Part shown: in pieces, positions 1-7,553 of the stretch | Layout: each line of letters begins with the position of its first letter | Numbering within the stretch: the stretch's first letter is position 1 | NCBI GenBank assembly: GCA_947302435.1 | Contig: CAMYVQ010000018.1 | Coordinates: 1 to 50,120, forward strand | Direction: 5' to 3' | Source: an uncultured Prevotella sp. | GTDB taxonomy: Bacteria > Bacteroidota > Bacteroidia > Bacteroidales > Bacteroidaceae | DNA: 50,120 nucleotides | Notes under the pieces: model-generated | Told to the model about the DNA's origin: nothing | The model's input: only the letters and a program-made list of their open reading frames with translations | Databases searched by the model: none | Program-made: the position numbers and the translations under genes

Positions 1-75
1 GTGTGGTATGTCTTGGTTGCTATCGTGTGGCCAGCAGTAATCCAGTTAATTATCTTAAAACAGAATAAATTATGA
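1..75 (+). CDS. C-terminal end of a membrane protein (partial)
   Basis: An open frame runs from the first base to a TGA at 73-75. It encodes a mostly hydrophobic tail (VWYVLVAIVWPAVIQLIIL, then KQNKL), which looks like a last membrane helix followed by a short charged end. The TGA overlaps the ATG of the next gene as ATGA, so the two are translationally coupled. The context suggests a membrane partner of the ABC ATPase, for example a permease, but too little is visible to name a family. Confidence 0.55.
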   Translation: MWYVLVAIVWPAVIQLIILKQNKL

Positions 76-746
76 TAAAGTTAGAAAACATTCAGAAGGT
101 GTTCCGCACGGAAGAGGTGGAGACCGTAGCATTGGGCGGTGTATCGCTCGAAGTAAAGAAAGGTGAGTTTGTGGCCATCATGGGGCCTTCGGGCTGTGGC
201 AAATCGACCTTGTTGAATATATTAGGCTTGCTCGACAATCCCACCAGTGGCACCTATTACCTCGATGGTGAGGAAGTGGGTAAGTTGAAGGAGAGTCAAC
301 GCACGAAGGTTCGCAAAGGACAGATTGGCTTTGTGTTCCAAAGTTTCAACCTGATCGATGAACTCAATGTGGAAGAAAACGTGGAACTGCCGCTGACCTA
401 TCTCGGCGTTCCCAAGAAGGAGCGTAAACAACATGTTGAAGAAGTGTTGCGCCGCATGGCTATCTCGCATCGTGCCCATCACTTTCCTCAGCAGCTCTCT
501 GGCGGTCAGCAGCAGCGTGTCGCCATTGCCCGTGCCGTCGTAATGAATCCCAAGCTCATCCTCGCAGACGAGCCTACTGGTAACCTCGACTCTAAAAACG
601 GCCTCGAAGTAATGCAATTGCTGACCCAACTGAACCAAGAGGGTACCACCGTCGTGATGGTCACCCACTCTGAGCGAGATGCTGGTTACGCCCAGCGCAT
701 CATCAACCTCCTCGATGGCCAGGTCGTTCCAGAAGTTAGTCTTTGA
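72..746 (+). CDS. ABC transporter ATP-binding protein, LolD/MacB type
   Basis: This is a 224-aa cytoplasmic ATPase of the LolD/MacB/FtsE class, which powers lipoprotein release or efflux together with an FtsX-type permease. Walker A is GPSGCGKS at about residues 38-45. The ABC signature LSGGQQQR is near 142, Walker B LILADEPTGNLD near 161-172, and the switch histidine (VTHSE) near 200. Length is normal for the family. The ATG overlaps the stop of the upstream membrane-protein gene (ATGA). No permease gene follows, so the partner should lie upstream. The substrate cannot be read from the sequence. Confidence 0.9.
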   Translation: MIKLENIQKVFRTEEVETVALGGVSLEVKKGEFVAIMGPSGCGKSTLLNILGLLDNPTSGTYYLDGEEVGKLKESQRTKVRKGQIGFVFQSFNLIDELNVEENVELPLTYLGVPKKERKQHVEEVLRRMAISHRAHHFPQQLSGGQQQRVAIARAVVMNPKLILADEPTGNLDSKNGLEVMQLLTQLNQEGTTVVMVTHSERDAGYAQRIINLLDGQVVPEVSL

Positions 747-1131
747 AGCATAACTCTCTCGTTGATAGCGGGCAGTTATCGGTCACCTTGACTGGTACTG
801 TCCGCAATAAAAGTGTCAGATTAAGAACAGATGCAGGATTTCCCGCTTCATGGCGTTTATATAGACAAAAACATTAACAACAAATATCGAAATGAAAACA
901 ATGAAATGCTATTTTATAATTGAATGAACGCCTCGTTCGCTAATGAAGTAAGGTGAGAGTCAAACGCCAACAGCATTATCAGAACAAATCTGTTTGCCTA
1001 TCATTTTGCAAACTAATACAATTCAATTCAGTATAAATGGGGCGATAGCTCGTTAAATAATGTTATCACGCCAAAAACACGCCAAAAATTTCGTGCGCTC
1101 GGCCGAAGGACGCTTGCAAGGCAAGAACGCC
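747..1131. other. Non-coding gap between the ABC gene and tRNA-Pro
   Basis: No convincing gene is seen in about 385 bases. A short + strand frame without a start (about 769-870; it includes TLTGTVRNKSVRLRTDAGF) ends in TAA and could be debris of a lost gene, but nothing supports this beyond openness. The 11-mer CACGCCAAAAA occurs twice in tandem at about 1067-1088, with a related copy near 1127. No clear hairpin terminator follows the ABC gene. Confidence 0.4.
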
Positions 1132-1165
1132 AAAAAGAAAAGGTGGCCGATTACTCGACCACCTT
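1132..1165 (-). terminator. Rho-independent terminator of tRNA-Pro
   Basis: The arms AAGGTGG (1140-1146) and CCACCTT (1159-1165) form a hairpin. On the minus strand it is followed by a T-rich tract (TTTCTTTTT, 1132-1140). It sits just downstream of the tRNA-Pro gene. A plus-strand T tract also follows the hairpin (GCTTTTT), so it may act in both directions. Confidence 0.75.
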
Positions 1166-1177
1166 GCTTTTTGTAGG

Positions 1178-1250
1178 TCGGGATGAGGCGACTCGAACGC
1201 CCGACCCCTACGTCCCGAACGTAGTGCGCTACCAACTGCGCTACATCCCG
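1178..1250 (-). tRNA. tRNA-Pro, anticodon CGG
   Basis: Read on the minus strand, the gene folds into a full cloverleaf. The acceptor stem is CGGGATG with CATCCCG. The D arm is GCGC-AGTTGGTA-GCGC. The anticodon arm is CTACG-TTCGGGA-CGTAG, giving anticodon CGG for Pro codon CCG. The T loop is TTCGAGT. The discriminator is A, and the 3' CCA is not encoded (CCT follows). A promoter lies upstream at 1269-1276 and a terminator downstream. Confidence 0.95.
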
Positions 1251-1268
1251 ATTGCCCGAAAGCGAGTG

Positions 1269-1276
1269 CAAAGGTA
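1269..1276 (-). promoter_or_regulatory. -7 box of the tRNA-Pro promoter
   Basis: The minus strand reads TACCTTTG, a perfect match to the Bacteroidetes -7 consensus TAnnTTTG, 18 bases before the tRNA 5' end. No strong -33 TTTG is obvious. Confidence 0.65.
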
Positions 1277-1393
1277 GTAATTATTTGTGAAAAGATGATG
1301 ATGAAATGTGATTTATTTACGGAATGGTATGTAAAAAACGTTAAAATTAAGGGTTCTCGCACTTTTCCTATATATTAATTCGTAATTATTTCT

Positions 1394-1401
1394 TACCTTT
1401 G
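1394..1401 (+). promoter_or_regulatory. -7 box of the tRNA-Phe promoter
   Basis: TACCTTTG matches the Bacteroidetes -7 box and ends 16 bases before the tRNA-Phe gene. It is the mirror of the tRNA-Pro promoter, so the two tRNAs are divergently expressed from a shared AT-rich spacer. Confidence 0.65.
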
Positions 1402-1417
1402 CATCCGCAAAAACGAT

Positions 1418-1493
1418 GGTGCCTTAGCTCAGTTGGTAGAGCATCGGACTGAAAATCCGTGTGTCCCCGGTTCGATTCCTGGAGGTACCACCA
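1418..1493 (+). tRNA. tRNA-Phe, anticodon GAA
   Basis: The acceptor stem is GGTGCCT with AGGTACC, the D arm is GCTC...GAGC, and the anticodon loop is CTGAAAA, giving anticodon GAA. The T loop is TTCGATT and the discriminator is A. CCA is encoded here (1491-1493), unlike in the neighbouring tRNA-Pro. The outer pair of the anticodon stem is a T-T mismatch, while the remaining four pairs are good. Confidence 0.95.
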
Positions 1494-1502
1494 CAAAGAG
1501 AG

Positions 1503-1534
1503 CGCTAATCTTCGTTGAGAGGGTTAGCGTTTTT
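1503..1534 (+). terminator. Rho-independent terminator of tRNA-Phe
   Basis: CGCTAA (1503-1508) pairs with TTAGCG (1524-1529) and is followed at once by TTTTT. It lies ten bases after the tRNA-Phe CCA end. Confidence 0.75.
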
Positions 1535-1559
1535 CTGTTGGTTTACATGTCTGTTGAAT

Positions 1560-2462
1560 ATGAAGTCGTTGATACTGTATATTGTTATTGGTATTCTGTC
1601 CTTCTGCCTGACGGCTTGCTCCGAAGAAGCGAGAACGCCATTTGCCCGTAGCGGCAATAGCGTTTACTACTGGCAAACGACGTTCGTGCTGGACTCTGTC
1701 GAGCGGGCTTTCTTGAAGTGTCACGACATCAAGACCGTCTATTGCCGTTATTTCGATGTGGTCGTGGGCGATGGCGCTTCCGACCTGCCGATGCCCAATG
1801 CCACCATTCAGTTCTTGCAGTCCGTTCCCGACTCGTTGGAGATTGTCCCCACGGTGTTCATCATGAACAACTGCATGCAGCGCGGTGTGAACACGGACAG
1901 TCTGGCGCGGCTCATCGTGCGGCGCATTGTGCAGATGAACGAGACCAACGACATTGCCAACGTGCATGAAATTCAGATAGACTGCGATTACACCTTGCGC
2001 AATCGCGAACTCTATTATCGTTTTTTGGAGCAGGTGCGCCAGGAAGCCCGAAACCGTCAGCTTGCCCTTTCGGCCACCATCCGCCTGCATCAGCTCTCCA
2101 TGCCCGAGCCGCCTGTTGACTACGGTGTGCTGATGCTCTACAATACAGGCTCGTTGGAGAAATATGAAGGCGAGGGTAGCCGGAACCCCATTCTTGACCT
2201 GCGCGATGTGCAACCCTACCTGCGCTACCTTCGCGACTACCGCCTGCCTTTGGGGGCGGCCTATCCCGTGTTCCTTTGGCAGCGCGAGCTTTATGGCGTG
2301 AGTATCAACCATGTAGCTGACTATGAGGAAGTCGTGCGCACCAAGCAGGCTGTGGAACGCGAGCGTGAAGACTTGCGCCGGCTCATACTGACCTACCATT
2401 TAGCCCATGAGAATGTCGACCGTTATACTTCAAAACAATATGAAGAGATTTACAAGCATTAA
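1560..2462 (+). CDS. Predicted lipoprotein of unknown function
   Basis: The product is about 300 aa, taking the ATG at 1560 (MKSLILYIV). The in-frame start at 1515 would put 15 unlikely residues before the signal and overlap the terminator region. The signal peptide ends in a lipobox (LTAC-S), so the mature protein should be anchored to a membrane by Cys. The rest alternates hydrophobic strands and charged helices (IVPTVFIM, VHEIQIDCDYT, LALSATIRLH, YGVLMLYNTG, LGAAYPVFLW), a pattern that fits a beta/alpha barrel. It is faintly reminiscent of DUF3142-type proteins, but that is a guess. It overlaps or abuts the next gene, which suggests a two-gene operon. Confidence 0.7.
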   Translation: MKSLILYIVIGILSFCLTACSEEARTPFARSGNSVYYWQTTFVLDSVERAFLKCHDIKTVYCRYFDVVVGDGASDLPMPNATIQFLQSVPDSLEIVPTVFIMNNCMQRGVNTDSLARLIVRRIVQMNETNDIANVHEIQIDCDYTLRNRELYYRFLEQVRQEARNRQLALSATIRLHQLSMPEPPVDYGVLMLYNTGSLEKYEGEGSRNPILDLRDVQPYLRYLRDYRLPLGAAYPVFLWQRELYGVSINHVADYEEVVRTKQAVEREREDLRRLILTYHLAHENVDRYTSKQYEEIYKH

Positions 2463-2466
2463 GAAA

Positions 2467-4602
2467 ATGAAGAAATCATCCTCCTTGAAACGGCTCCTGT
2501 CTGTGGCCGTCCTGTCGCTGATGGCTGTACGACTGTTGGCCTGTGCCACGCCCGGCACCCATAACTACTATCTGTTTAGCACCGTCGATGCCGACGGTTG
2601 GGAGTATCGGCAGAATCAGATCTGCATGGACAACTGGCGAGCCTATATCGGCAGGGACGACTTCTATTGGTTTGATGCCGACGAAGTGCGCAAAGTGGCC
2701 CAGCAGAAAGGCGATGCACTGATGATGAGCTATGTTGACTATCTGAAGAAGTATCTCGACGTTGCCGGGAAAGTGCGCGAGACGTGGGAGTACCCCACGA
2801 AGAAAGAGTTGCTGCGCCGTCAGCAGACACTCATGAGCATTCAGAAATATGCCTTCTCGAAGACCAAGACGCGCCTGCGCTCACAACACGCCTTGCTCTA
2901 TATGCGCTGTAACATGATGCTCGGCGACCATCGTACCAACGTCACGTTCTGGGAGTCGACGGCCTCGAAGTTCATCAACTCGGTCTATCGCGACATGATG
3001 CGCAACATCTATGCCGGAGCATTACTGAAGACGGGGCGCATCAACGAGGCCACCCAGATTTTTATGGAGCAGGGCGACGTGGCCAGTCTCTATACCTATT
3101 ATTATCAGAAGCGGTCTTACGAGGCCATCCGTCAGGAGTACCTGCGCAACCCGAATGCGCCGGCCCTGCCTTTCCTCTTGCAGGATTTTGCCAACAACGC
3201 ACAGGAAGCCTACGATGAGAAGCAGGACGAATACAACTTGCCGGGCAAGCTCTTTGTGCGCGACATCAAAAAGTCGGAAGCCATGCAGATGTGTGCCTTG
3301 GCCCGGCAAGTGGTGAAGGAGGGCAAAAGTCAGGATCCGGCACTCTGGCTGTCGTTGGAGGCTTGGCTGCAATATCTCTTCGGTGACCGTCGGCAGGCGT
3401 TGGCCAGCATCCGTCAGGCGGTCGACATGGACGGCAAGTCTCGCATCAAGGACAATGCTCGCGTGTTGAGGCTTTTCATTGAGGCCAGTGTGGGCAAGGC
3501 CGATGCACAGCTCGACGACTTCTTGGCTAAGGAACTGTCATGGTTGGAGGAAGTGGCCCGACAGGAGCGTGGCAATGACCAGCATTTCGAGAACCATTAT
3601 ACGCAGGCCTACGACAGGCTGGTTCATCAGGTGCTCATGCCAAACTACACGAAGGCAGGGCGCACCAACGAAGCGAATGCTTTCTTGGCCGTCTACGACG
3701 AGCAGCCGAAAGTGTTCTATATGCTGGCTGCTCATCGGCAGAGCCGTGTCAGCGAATATGGCTGGAACAATGACTATTCGTCGGCTTTTTTCTGTCACAT
3801 CGACACGATCGACATTCCCCAGTTGGAGCAGTATTTGGACTATACGAACCGCAAGCCTGTGAGTGCCCTTGACAAGTGGCTCTCGGCCCGTATTCGTCAC
3901 GACAACGATTTCTTCCATGAGTTGATCGGCACCAAGTATCTGCGGTTGGCTCGTTGGAAGGAGGCCGAGAAGCATCTGGCACAGGTCAGTCTCGACTTCA
4001 TCAACACCATGAACATCGTTCCCTTCATGGCCCGTCGTGACTTCCGCGTGGAGCCGTGGATAAAGCGGCAGCGCATCCGTCAGGAACTGCAAGAGCCGGG
4101 AACGGCCCGAACCACTGTCAACCAGAAATTGGCATTTGTGCGCGAGATGGTTCAGATGGAGCAGGGCTTCGGTTCGATGAAGGCCGAGGAAAAAGCCCGT
4201 CGTGCCTACGACTTGGCAGTACGCTATGCGCAGGCTTCATACGCTGGTGATGCCTGGTATCTCACCCGTTACGGGAAAAGCTGTTACGAAGAACCGCGCT
4301 CCGACGAGATGAACATGGTGCAGAAGGCCAACGAGTTGTTGCAGGTGGCCCAGTCGCTCGATGACTTCCTTTGGAAAGAGAAGACCTACTTCGCCTTGGC
4401 ATGGCTGCCCTTCGACAGTTGGTACACCGAGGAGTGGGACAGCGAGACTGGCACATACGCCAAGAAACCACAGCCGCGTTCCTATCAGTATCGCGCCCTC
4501 TACCATTTGGCCGACTACGAACGTCAGAACGCCTCTCGCACCAGTACCTACGTTTCGCGTTGCGATGTCCTGAAACAATTCCTGAAAAGTCTCAGTCAGT
4601 GA
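2467..4602 (+). CDS. Exported helical-repeat (TPR-like) protein, unknown function
   Basis: The protein is about 711 aa from the ATG at 2467. In-frame ATGs at 2440 and 2407 are alternatives that overlap the previous gene. The chosen start gives a good signal: a basic n-region (MKKSSSLKR), a hydrophobic core, then RLLACAT. The cysteine could be a lipobox, making it a second lipoprotein. The body is almost all helical, rich in aromatic and charged residues, with stretches that read like tetratricopeptide repeats (ALLKTGRINEATQIFMEQGD; KYLRLARWKEAEKHLAQ). It probably acts in the cell envelope together with the upstream lipoprotein. I do not recognise a named family. Confidence 0.7.
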   Translation: MKKSSSLKRLLSVAVLSLMAVRLLACATPGTHNYYLFSTVDADGWEYRQNQICMDNWRAYIGRDDFYWFDADEVRKVAQQKGDALMMSYVDYLKKYLDVAGKVRETWEYPTKKELLRRQQTLMSIQKYAFSKTKTRLRSQHALLYMRCNMMLGDHRTNVTFWESTASKFINSVYRDMMRNIYAGALLKTGRINEATQIFMEQGDVASLYTYYYQKRSYEAIRQEYLRNPNAPALPFLLQDFANNAQEAYDEKQDEYNLPGKLFVRDIKKSEAMQMCALARQVVKEGKSQDPALWLSLEAWLQYLFGDRRQALASIRQAVDMDGKSRIKDNARVLRLFIEASVGKADAQLDDFLAKELSWLEEVARQERGNDQHFENHYTQAYDRLVHQVLMPNYTKAGRTNEANAFLAVYDEQPKVFYMLAAHRQSRVSEYGWNNDYSSAFFCHIDTIDIPQLEQYLDYTNRKPVSALDKWLSARIRHDNDFFHELIGTKYLRLARWKEAEKHLAQVSLDFINTMNIVPFMARRDFRVEPWIKRQRIRQELQEPGTARTTVNQKLAFVREMVQMEQGFGSMKAEEKARRAYDLAVRYAQASYAGDAWYLTRYGKSCYEEPRSDEMNMVQKANELLQVAQSLDDFLWKEKTYFALAWLPFDSWYTEEWDSETGTYAKKPQPRSYQYRALYHLADYERQNASRTSTYVSRCDVLKQFLKSLSQ

Positions 4603-4628
4603 AGAAAGTGAGAGTGAGTCCTACAGTC

Positions 4629-4723
4629 GATAATGAATTATGTCACCATTGAAGTCAAATGAGGTTGTCATTGATGTTTAATGAGTGGGTCATTTGACTT
4701 CAATGGTGACATGATTCATTATC
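4629..4723. terminator. Long inverted repeat between convergent genes
   Basis: Arms of 34 bases (4629-4662 and 4690-4723) pair with a single mismatch around a 27-base loop. The element sits exactly between the convergent ends of the helical-repeat gene and murF, as expected for a bidirectional terminator. It shares GATAATGAAT and the loop word CATTGATGTT-AATGA with the element at 24108-24180, so both belong to one repeat family. Confidence 0.7.
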
Positions 4724-4739
4724 AATGTCAAAACAGTGG

Positions 4740-6155
4740 TTACAGCAGTTCGGGTAGTTGGTGGAGTTTTGTACTGTTGCTGCCCTTGATGAGAATGGTG
4801 TAGCCCTGTGGTTGTTCGGCCTTGATGGCGGCTTTTACCTCTTCTACATCGTGGAACTTACGATAAGGATTGTCGGTGTTGGCGAACTCCTCGCCGACAA
4901 GCCATACTTGATTGATGCCAGCCTGTGAGATGAGCGTAATCATGCGTTGGTGCTCCTCATGGCTGGCTTCGCCTAACTCGCGCATGTCGCCAAGAATGGC
5001 CATCTTGCGTTCGGCCTCTACGAGCCGGAAATTGTCGAGGGCGGCCTCCATGCTCGATGGGTTGGCATTGTAGGCATCGACAATAAGGCGGTTGTGCTCG
5101 GTGACCGTGAGTTGCGAGCGGCTGTTGGTCGGGCGGTAGTTCTCCAAGGCGTGACAGATCTGCTTGCGGTCGACACCGAAGTTGATGCCTACGGCGATGG
5201 CTGCTAAGAGGTTGTCAAGATTATAGGCTCCGATGAGTTGTGTCTGCACCTTGTGCCACTTTTGTGAAGCACCTTCCTCCTCTAACTGGCTGAGCGGCTT
5301 GCGCCAACGGAACTTCAGCAACGGGTCGCAGCTGACGACTTCGCCCGATATGCAACTGTATTGCTTCTCTGGGTCGGTAGAGTAGGGGGTGATCCAAAGT
5401 GGGTCGTCGTCCTGGATCTGGTCGACGAGAAATTCATTGTCGGCATCGAGGAAAATGAGACCGTCTTCACGGGTACGTAGGAAGTCGTAAAGCTCACACT
5501 TTGTCTTGATGACCCCTTCGAACGAGCCGAACCCTTGCAGATGGGCGCGGCCCACGTTGGTGATCAGTCCGCAGGTAGGTTCGGCAGTCTCGGCGAGTGT
5601 CTTGATGTCGCCCGGATGACTGGCTCCCATCTCGATGATGGCAATCTCGTGTTCGGGTTTCAGGCGGAACAGGGTTTTGGGCACTCCCACGTCGTTGTTG
5701 AAGTTGCCCTCGGTGGCCAGCACGTTGTATTTCTCCGAGAGCACGGCACGGATAAGCTCCTTGGTCGTGGTCTTGCCATTGGTTCCCGTGATGGCAATAA
5801 CGGGGATATTGAATTGTCGGCGGTGTTCGCGGGCCAGGTCTTTGAAGGTCTGGAGACAGTCGTCCACCTTTATAAGTGGAGAATGAAGAGTGAAGAGTGA
5901 AGAATTTGCTTCCGCACCAGATCGTTTGCCACCTCGGGCGGAAGCAAATTCTTCACTCTTCACTCTTAACTCTTCACTAATTTCGTCGACAATGGCGTAG
6001 GCACAGCCTTTTTCGAGTGCCTGCAAGGCATACTGGTTGCCGTTGAACGAAGCACCTTTCAGGGCCAGAAAGATGCTGTCCTTGGGGCAGTCACGGCTAT
6101 CGGTGGTGATGACGGGATGCTGCCTGTAGAGTTGATAGAGCTGCTTGATGTCCAT
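4740..6155 (-). CDS. murF: UDP-MurNAc-tripeptide--D-Ala-D-Ala ligase MurF
   Basis: This cytoplasmic ligase adds D-Ala-D-Ala to UDP-MurNAc-tripeptide, the last soluble step of peptidoglycan precursor synthesis. It has 471 aa. The Mur ligase P-loop [11 protein letters not shown] is at about 123-134. The central motif NVGRAHLQGFGS and the C-terminal IVDAYNANPSSM are typical. Residues of about 59-94 are unusual: they are encoded by a perfect palindromic repeat (5886-5967) inserted in frame in the N-terminal domain. The gene follows ftsZ by 9 bases and ends the dcw operon, an unusual place for murF. Its substrate D-Ala-D-Ala would be made by Ddl at 42644-43633. Confidence 0.93.
   Translation of the reverse strand: MDIKQLYQLYRQHPVITTDSRDCPKDSIFLALKGASFNGNQYALQALEKGCAYAIVDEISEELRVKSEEFASARGGKRSGAEANSSLFTLHSPLIKVDDCLQTFKDLAREHRRQFNIPVIAITGTNGKTTTKELIRAVLSEKYNVLATEGNFNNDVGVPKTLFRLKPEHEIAIIEMGASHPGDIKTLAETAEPTCGLITNVGRAHLQGFGSFEGVIKTKCELYDFLRTREDGLIFLDADNEFLVDQIQDDDPLWITPYSTDPEKQYSCISGEVVSCDPLLKFRWRKPLSQLEEEGASQKWHKVQTQLIGAYNLDNLLAAIAVGINFGVDRKQICHALENYRPTNSRSQLTVTEHNRLIVDAYNANPSSMEAALDNFRLVEAERKMAILGDMRELGEASHEEHQRMITLISQAGINQVWLVGEEFANTDNPYRKFHDVEEVKAAIKAEQPQGYTILIKGSNSTKLHQLPELL
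5886..5967. repeat. Perfect 30-bp inverted repeat inside murF
   Basis: The arms 5886-5915 and 5938-5967 are exact reverse complements, with a 22-base loop. Each arm contains heptamer repeats of GTGAAGA followed by ATTTGCTTCCGC. The murF frame reads straight through, adding about 35 residues including SEELRVKSEEFASARGG. It looks like an interspersed palindromic element that landed in frame in a surface loop. Confidence 0.9.
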
Positions 6156-6164
6156 GACAACGAG

Positions 6165-7487
6165 TTACACAAAACTGATGACACCCTGCACGTCCTGTGC
6201 CTGAGTGTCGTTTGTCCGCTGGCTATCGTGAGGGGTGACGGGCTGTCCGATGCTTTCCAGAATCTCACGAGTACGCTTGTAGGTGGGTGTCTGCTCGACT
6301 GCCGAGATGATGTCGTCGTTGTCGAGATCCTCCGAACGGAAGATATAGATGTTGGGACGGCGCTTGTAGCGTTTGCCCGTCTCGGAATTGCCGTAGAACT
6401 GGTCGCGGCGCTCCTCGCGCTTGGCGGCCTTCTCCTGTTCCTCAGCCAGCTTGTTGGCATCTTCGCGCGAGAGTTTGGTCAGGCGTTCCTGCATGCCGTC
6501 GACATTGCTCATGCCGAAGCCCGTGGCCAGGATGGTGACCTTCACCTTCTTGCCCAGTTCGGGGTCGTTGGCCACACCCCACTTGATTTCAAAGTCGCCG
6601 AACTTGGCGAGGAACTCGTGGACGTAGTTGATTTCGTCCATCATGAAGTTGTCCTTCGAGTCCTTCTGGTCGCTGAACGAGATGTTGAGCAGAATCTTCT
6701 TCGAGTTGAAAATGTCGTTGTTGTTGAGCAGGGGCGAGTTCAGGGCATCGTCGATGGCCTTCTTCACACGCTCCTCGCCCTCGCCATAGCCCGTCGACAT
6801 GATGGCCACACCACCATTCTCGAGTACGGTCTTCACGTCGTTGAAGTCGAGGTTGATGATGCCATGCACGGTGATGATTTCGGCAATCGACTTCGCGGCT
6901 ACCGACAGCGTGTCGTCGGCCTTGCCGAAAGCGGCCATGAACGACAGGTCGGGATAGATGCTGCGCAGGCGCTCGTTGTTGATGACGAGCAGGGCATCGA
7001 CGTGCTTCGACATCTCTTCCACACCATCAAGAGCCTGGTCGATTTTGCGGTTGCCTTCGAAGCGGAAGGGAATGGTGATGATGCCCACGGTGAGGATGCC
7101 CATCTCCTTTGAAACCCGTGCGATGACGGGAGCCGCGCCCGTGCCTGTGCCACCGCCCATGCCGGCTGTGATGAAGGCCATGCGTGTGCCGTCGCTCAAC
7201 ATGTGCTTGATGTCATCTATACTTTCCTCGGCTGCTGCCTTGGCACGGGCCGGACGGTTGCCGGCGCCGAGACCCTCATGGCCCAACTGGAGCTTGACGG
7301 GGACAGGCGAGTCGTTGAGTGCCTGATTGTCGGTGTTACAAACTACGAAGGTCACGTCGTGGATGCCTTCGCGATACATGTGGTTGACTGCGTTGCCGCC
7401 ACCGCCGCCTACGCCGATGACTTTGATGATGCTATGCTTCTCTTCGGGAACGCCGAAATCGAGAATATCCATATTGTTGTCTGCCAT
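6165..7487 (-). CDS. ftsZ: Cell division protein FtsZ
   Basis: FtsZ is the tubulin-like GTPase that forms the cytokinetic ring. The 440-aa protein has the phosphate-binding tubulin signature GGGTGTGAAP near residues 115-124, and an early glycine loop GVGGGGGNAVNHM. After the globular core there is a charged linker (EEQEKAAKREERR). The segment EQTPTYKR near residue 400 resembles the conserved C-terminal peptide that binds FtsA, followed by about 35 more residues ending VQGVISFV. It lies between ftsA (63-base gap holding a hairpin) and murF (9-base gap) on the same strand. Confidence 0.97.
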   Translation of the reverse strand: MADNNMDILDFGVPEEKHSIIKVIGVGGGGGNAVNHMYREGIHDVTFVVCNTDNQALNDSPVPVKLQLGHEGLGAGNRPARAKAAAEESIDDIKHMLSDGTRMAFITAGMGGGTGTGAAPVIARVSKEMGILTVGIITIPFRFEGNRKIDQALDGVEEMSKHVDALLVINNERLRSIYPDLSFMAAFGKADDTLSVAAKSIAEIITVHGIINLDFNDVKTVLENGGVAIMSTGYGEGEERVKKAIDDALNSPLLNNNDIFNSKKILLNISFSDQKDSKDNFMMDEINYVHEFLAKFGDFEIKWGVANDPELGKKVKVTILATGFGMSNVDGMQERLTKLSREDANKLAEEQEKAAKREERRDQFYGNSETGKRYKRRPNIYIFRSEDLDNDDIISAVEQTPTYKRTREILESIGQPVTPHDSQRTNDTQAQDVQGVISFV

Positions 7488-7509
7488 TGTTTTGTCTTTT
7501 TGTTTCTAA

Positions 7510-7553
7510 TAAGTAATTGTCAATTTCTCATTATTTCTTGACGAAATTGCTTA
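7510..7553 (-). promoter_or_regulatory. Imperfect hairpin in the ftsA-ftsZ junction
   Basis: AAGTAATTGTCAA and TTGACGAAATTGCTT form an imperfect stem around a short AT-rich loop in the only sizeable gap near ftsZ. It overlaps the ftsA stop codon. It might slow transcription or protect the ftsZ message. No T run follows, so a strong terminator is unlikely. Confidence 0.35.

Noticed and set aside
1433..1651. ORF starting inside tRNA-Phe
   Set aside because: It is a chance frame through the tRNA and its terminator.
6117..7112. Long plus-strand ORF opposite ftsZ
   Set aside because: It is the antisense shadow of ftsZ, with no start signal and a composition typical of reverse-frame translation.
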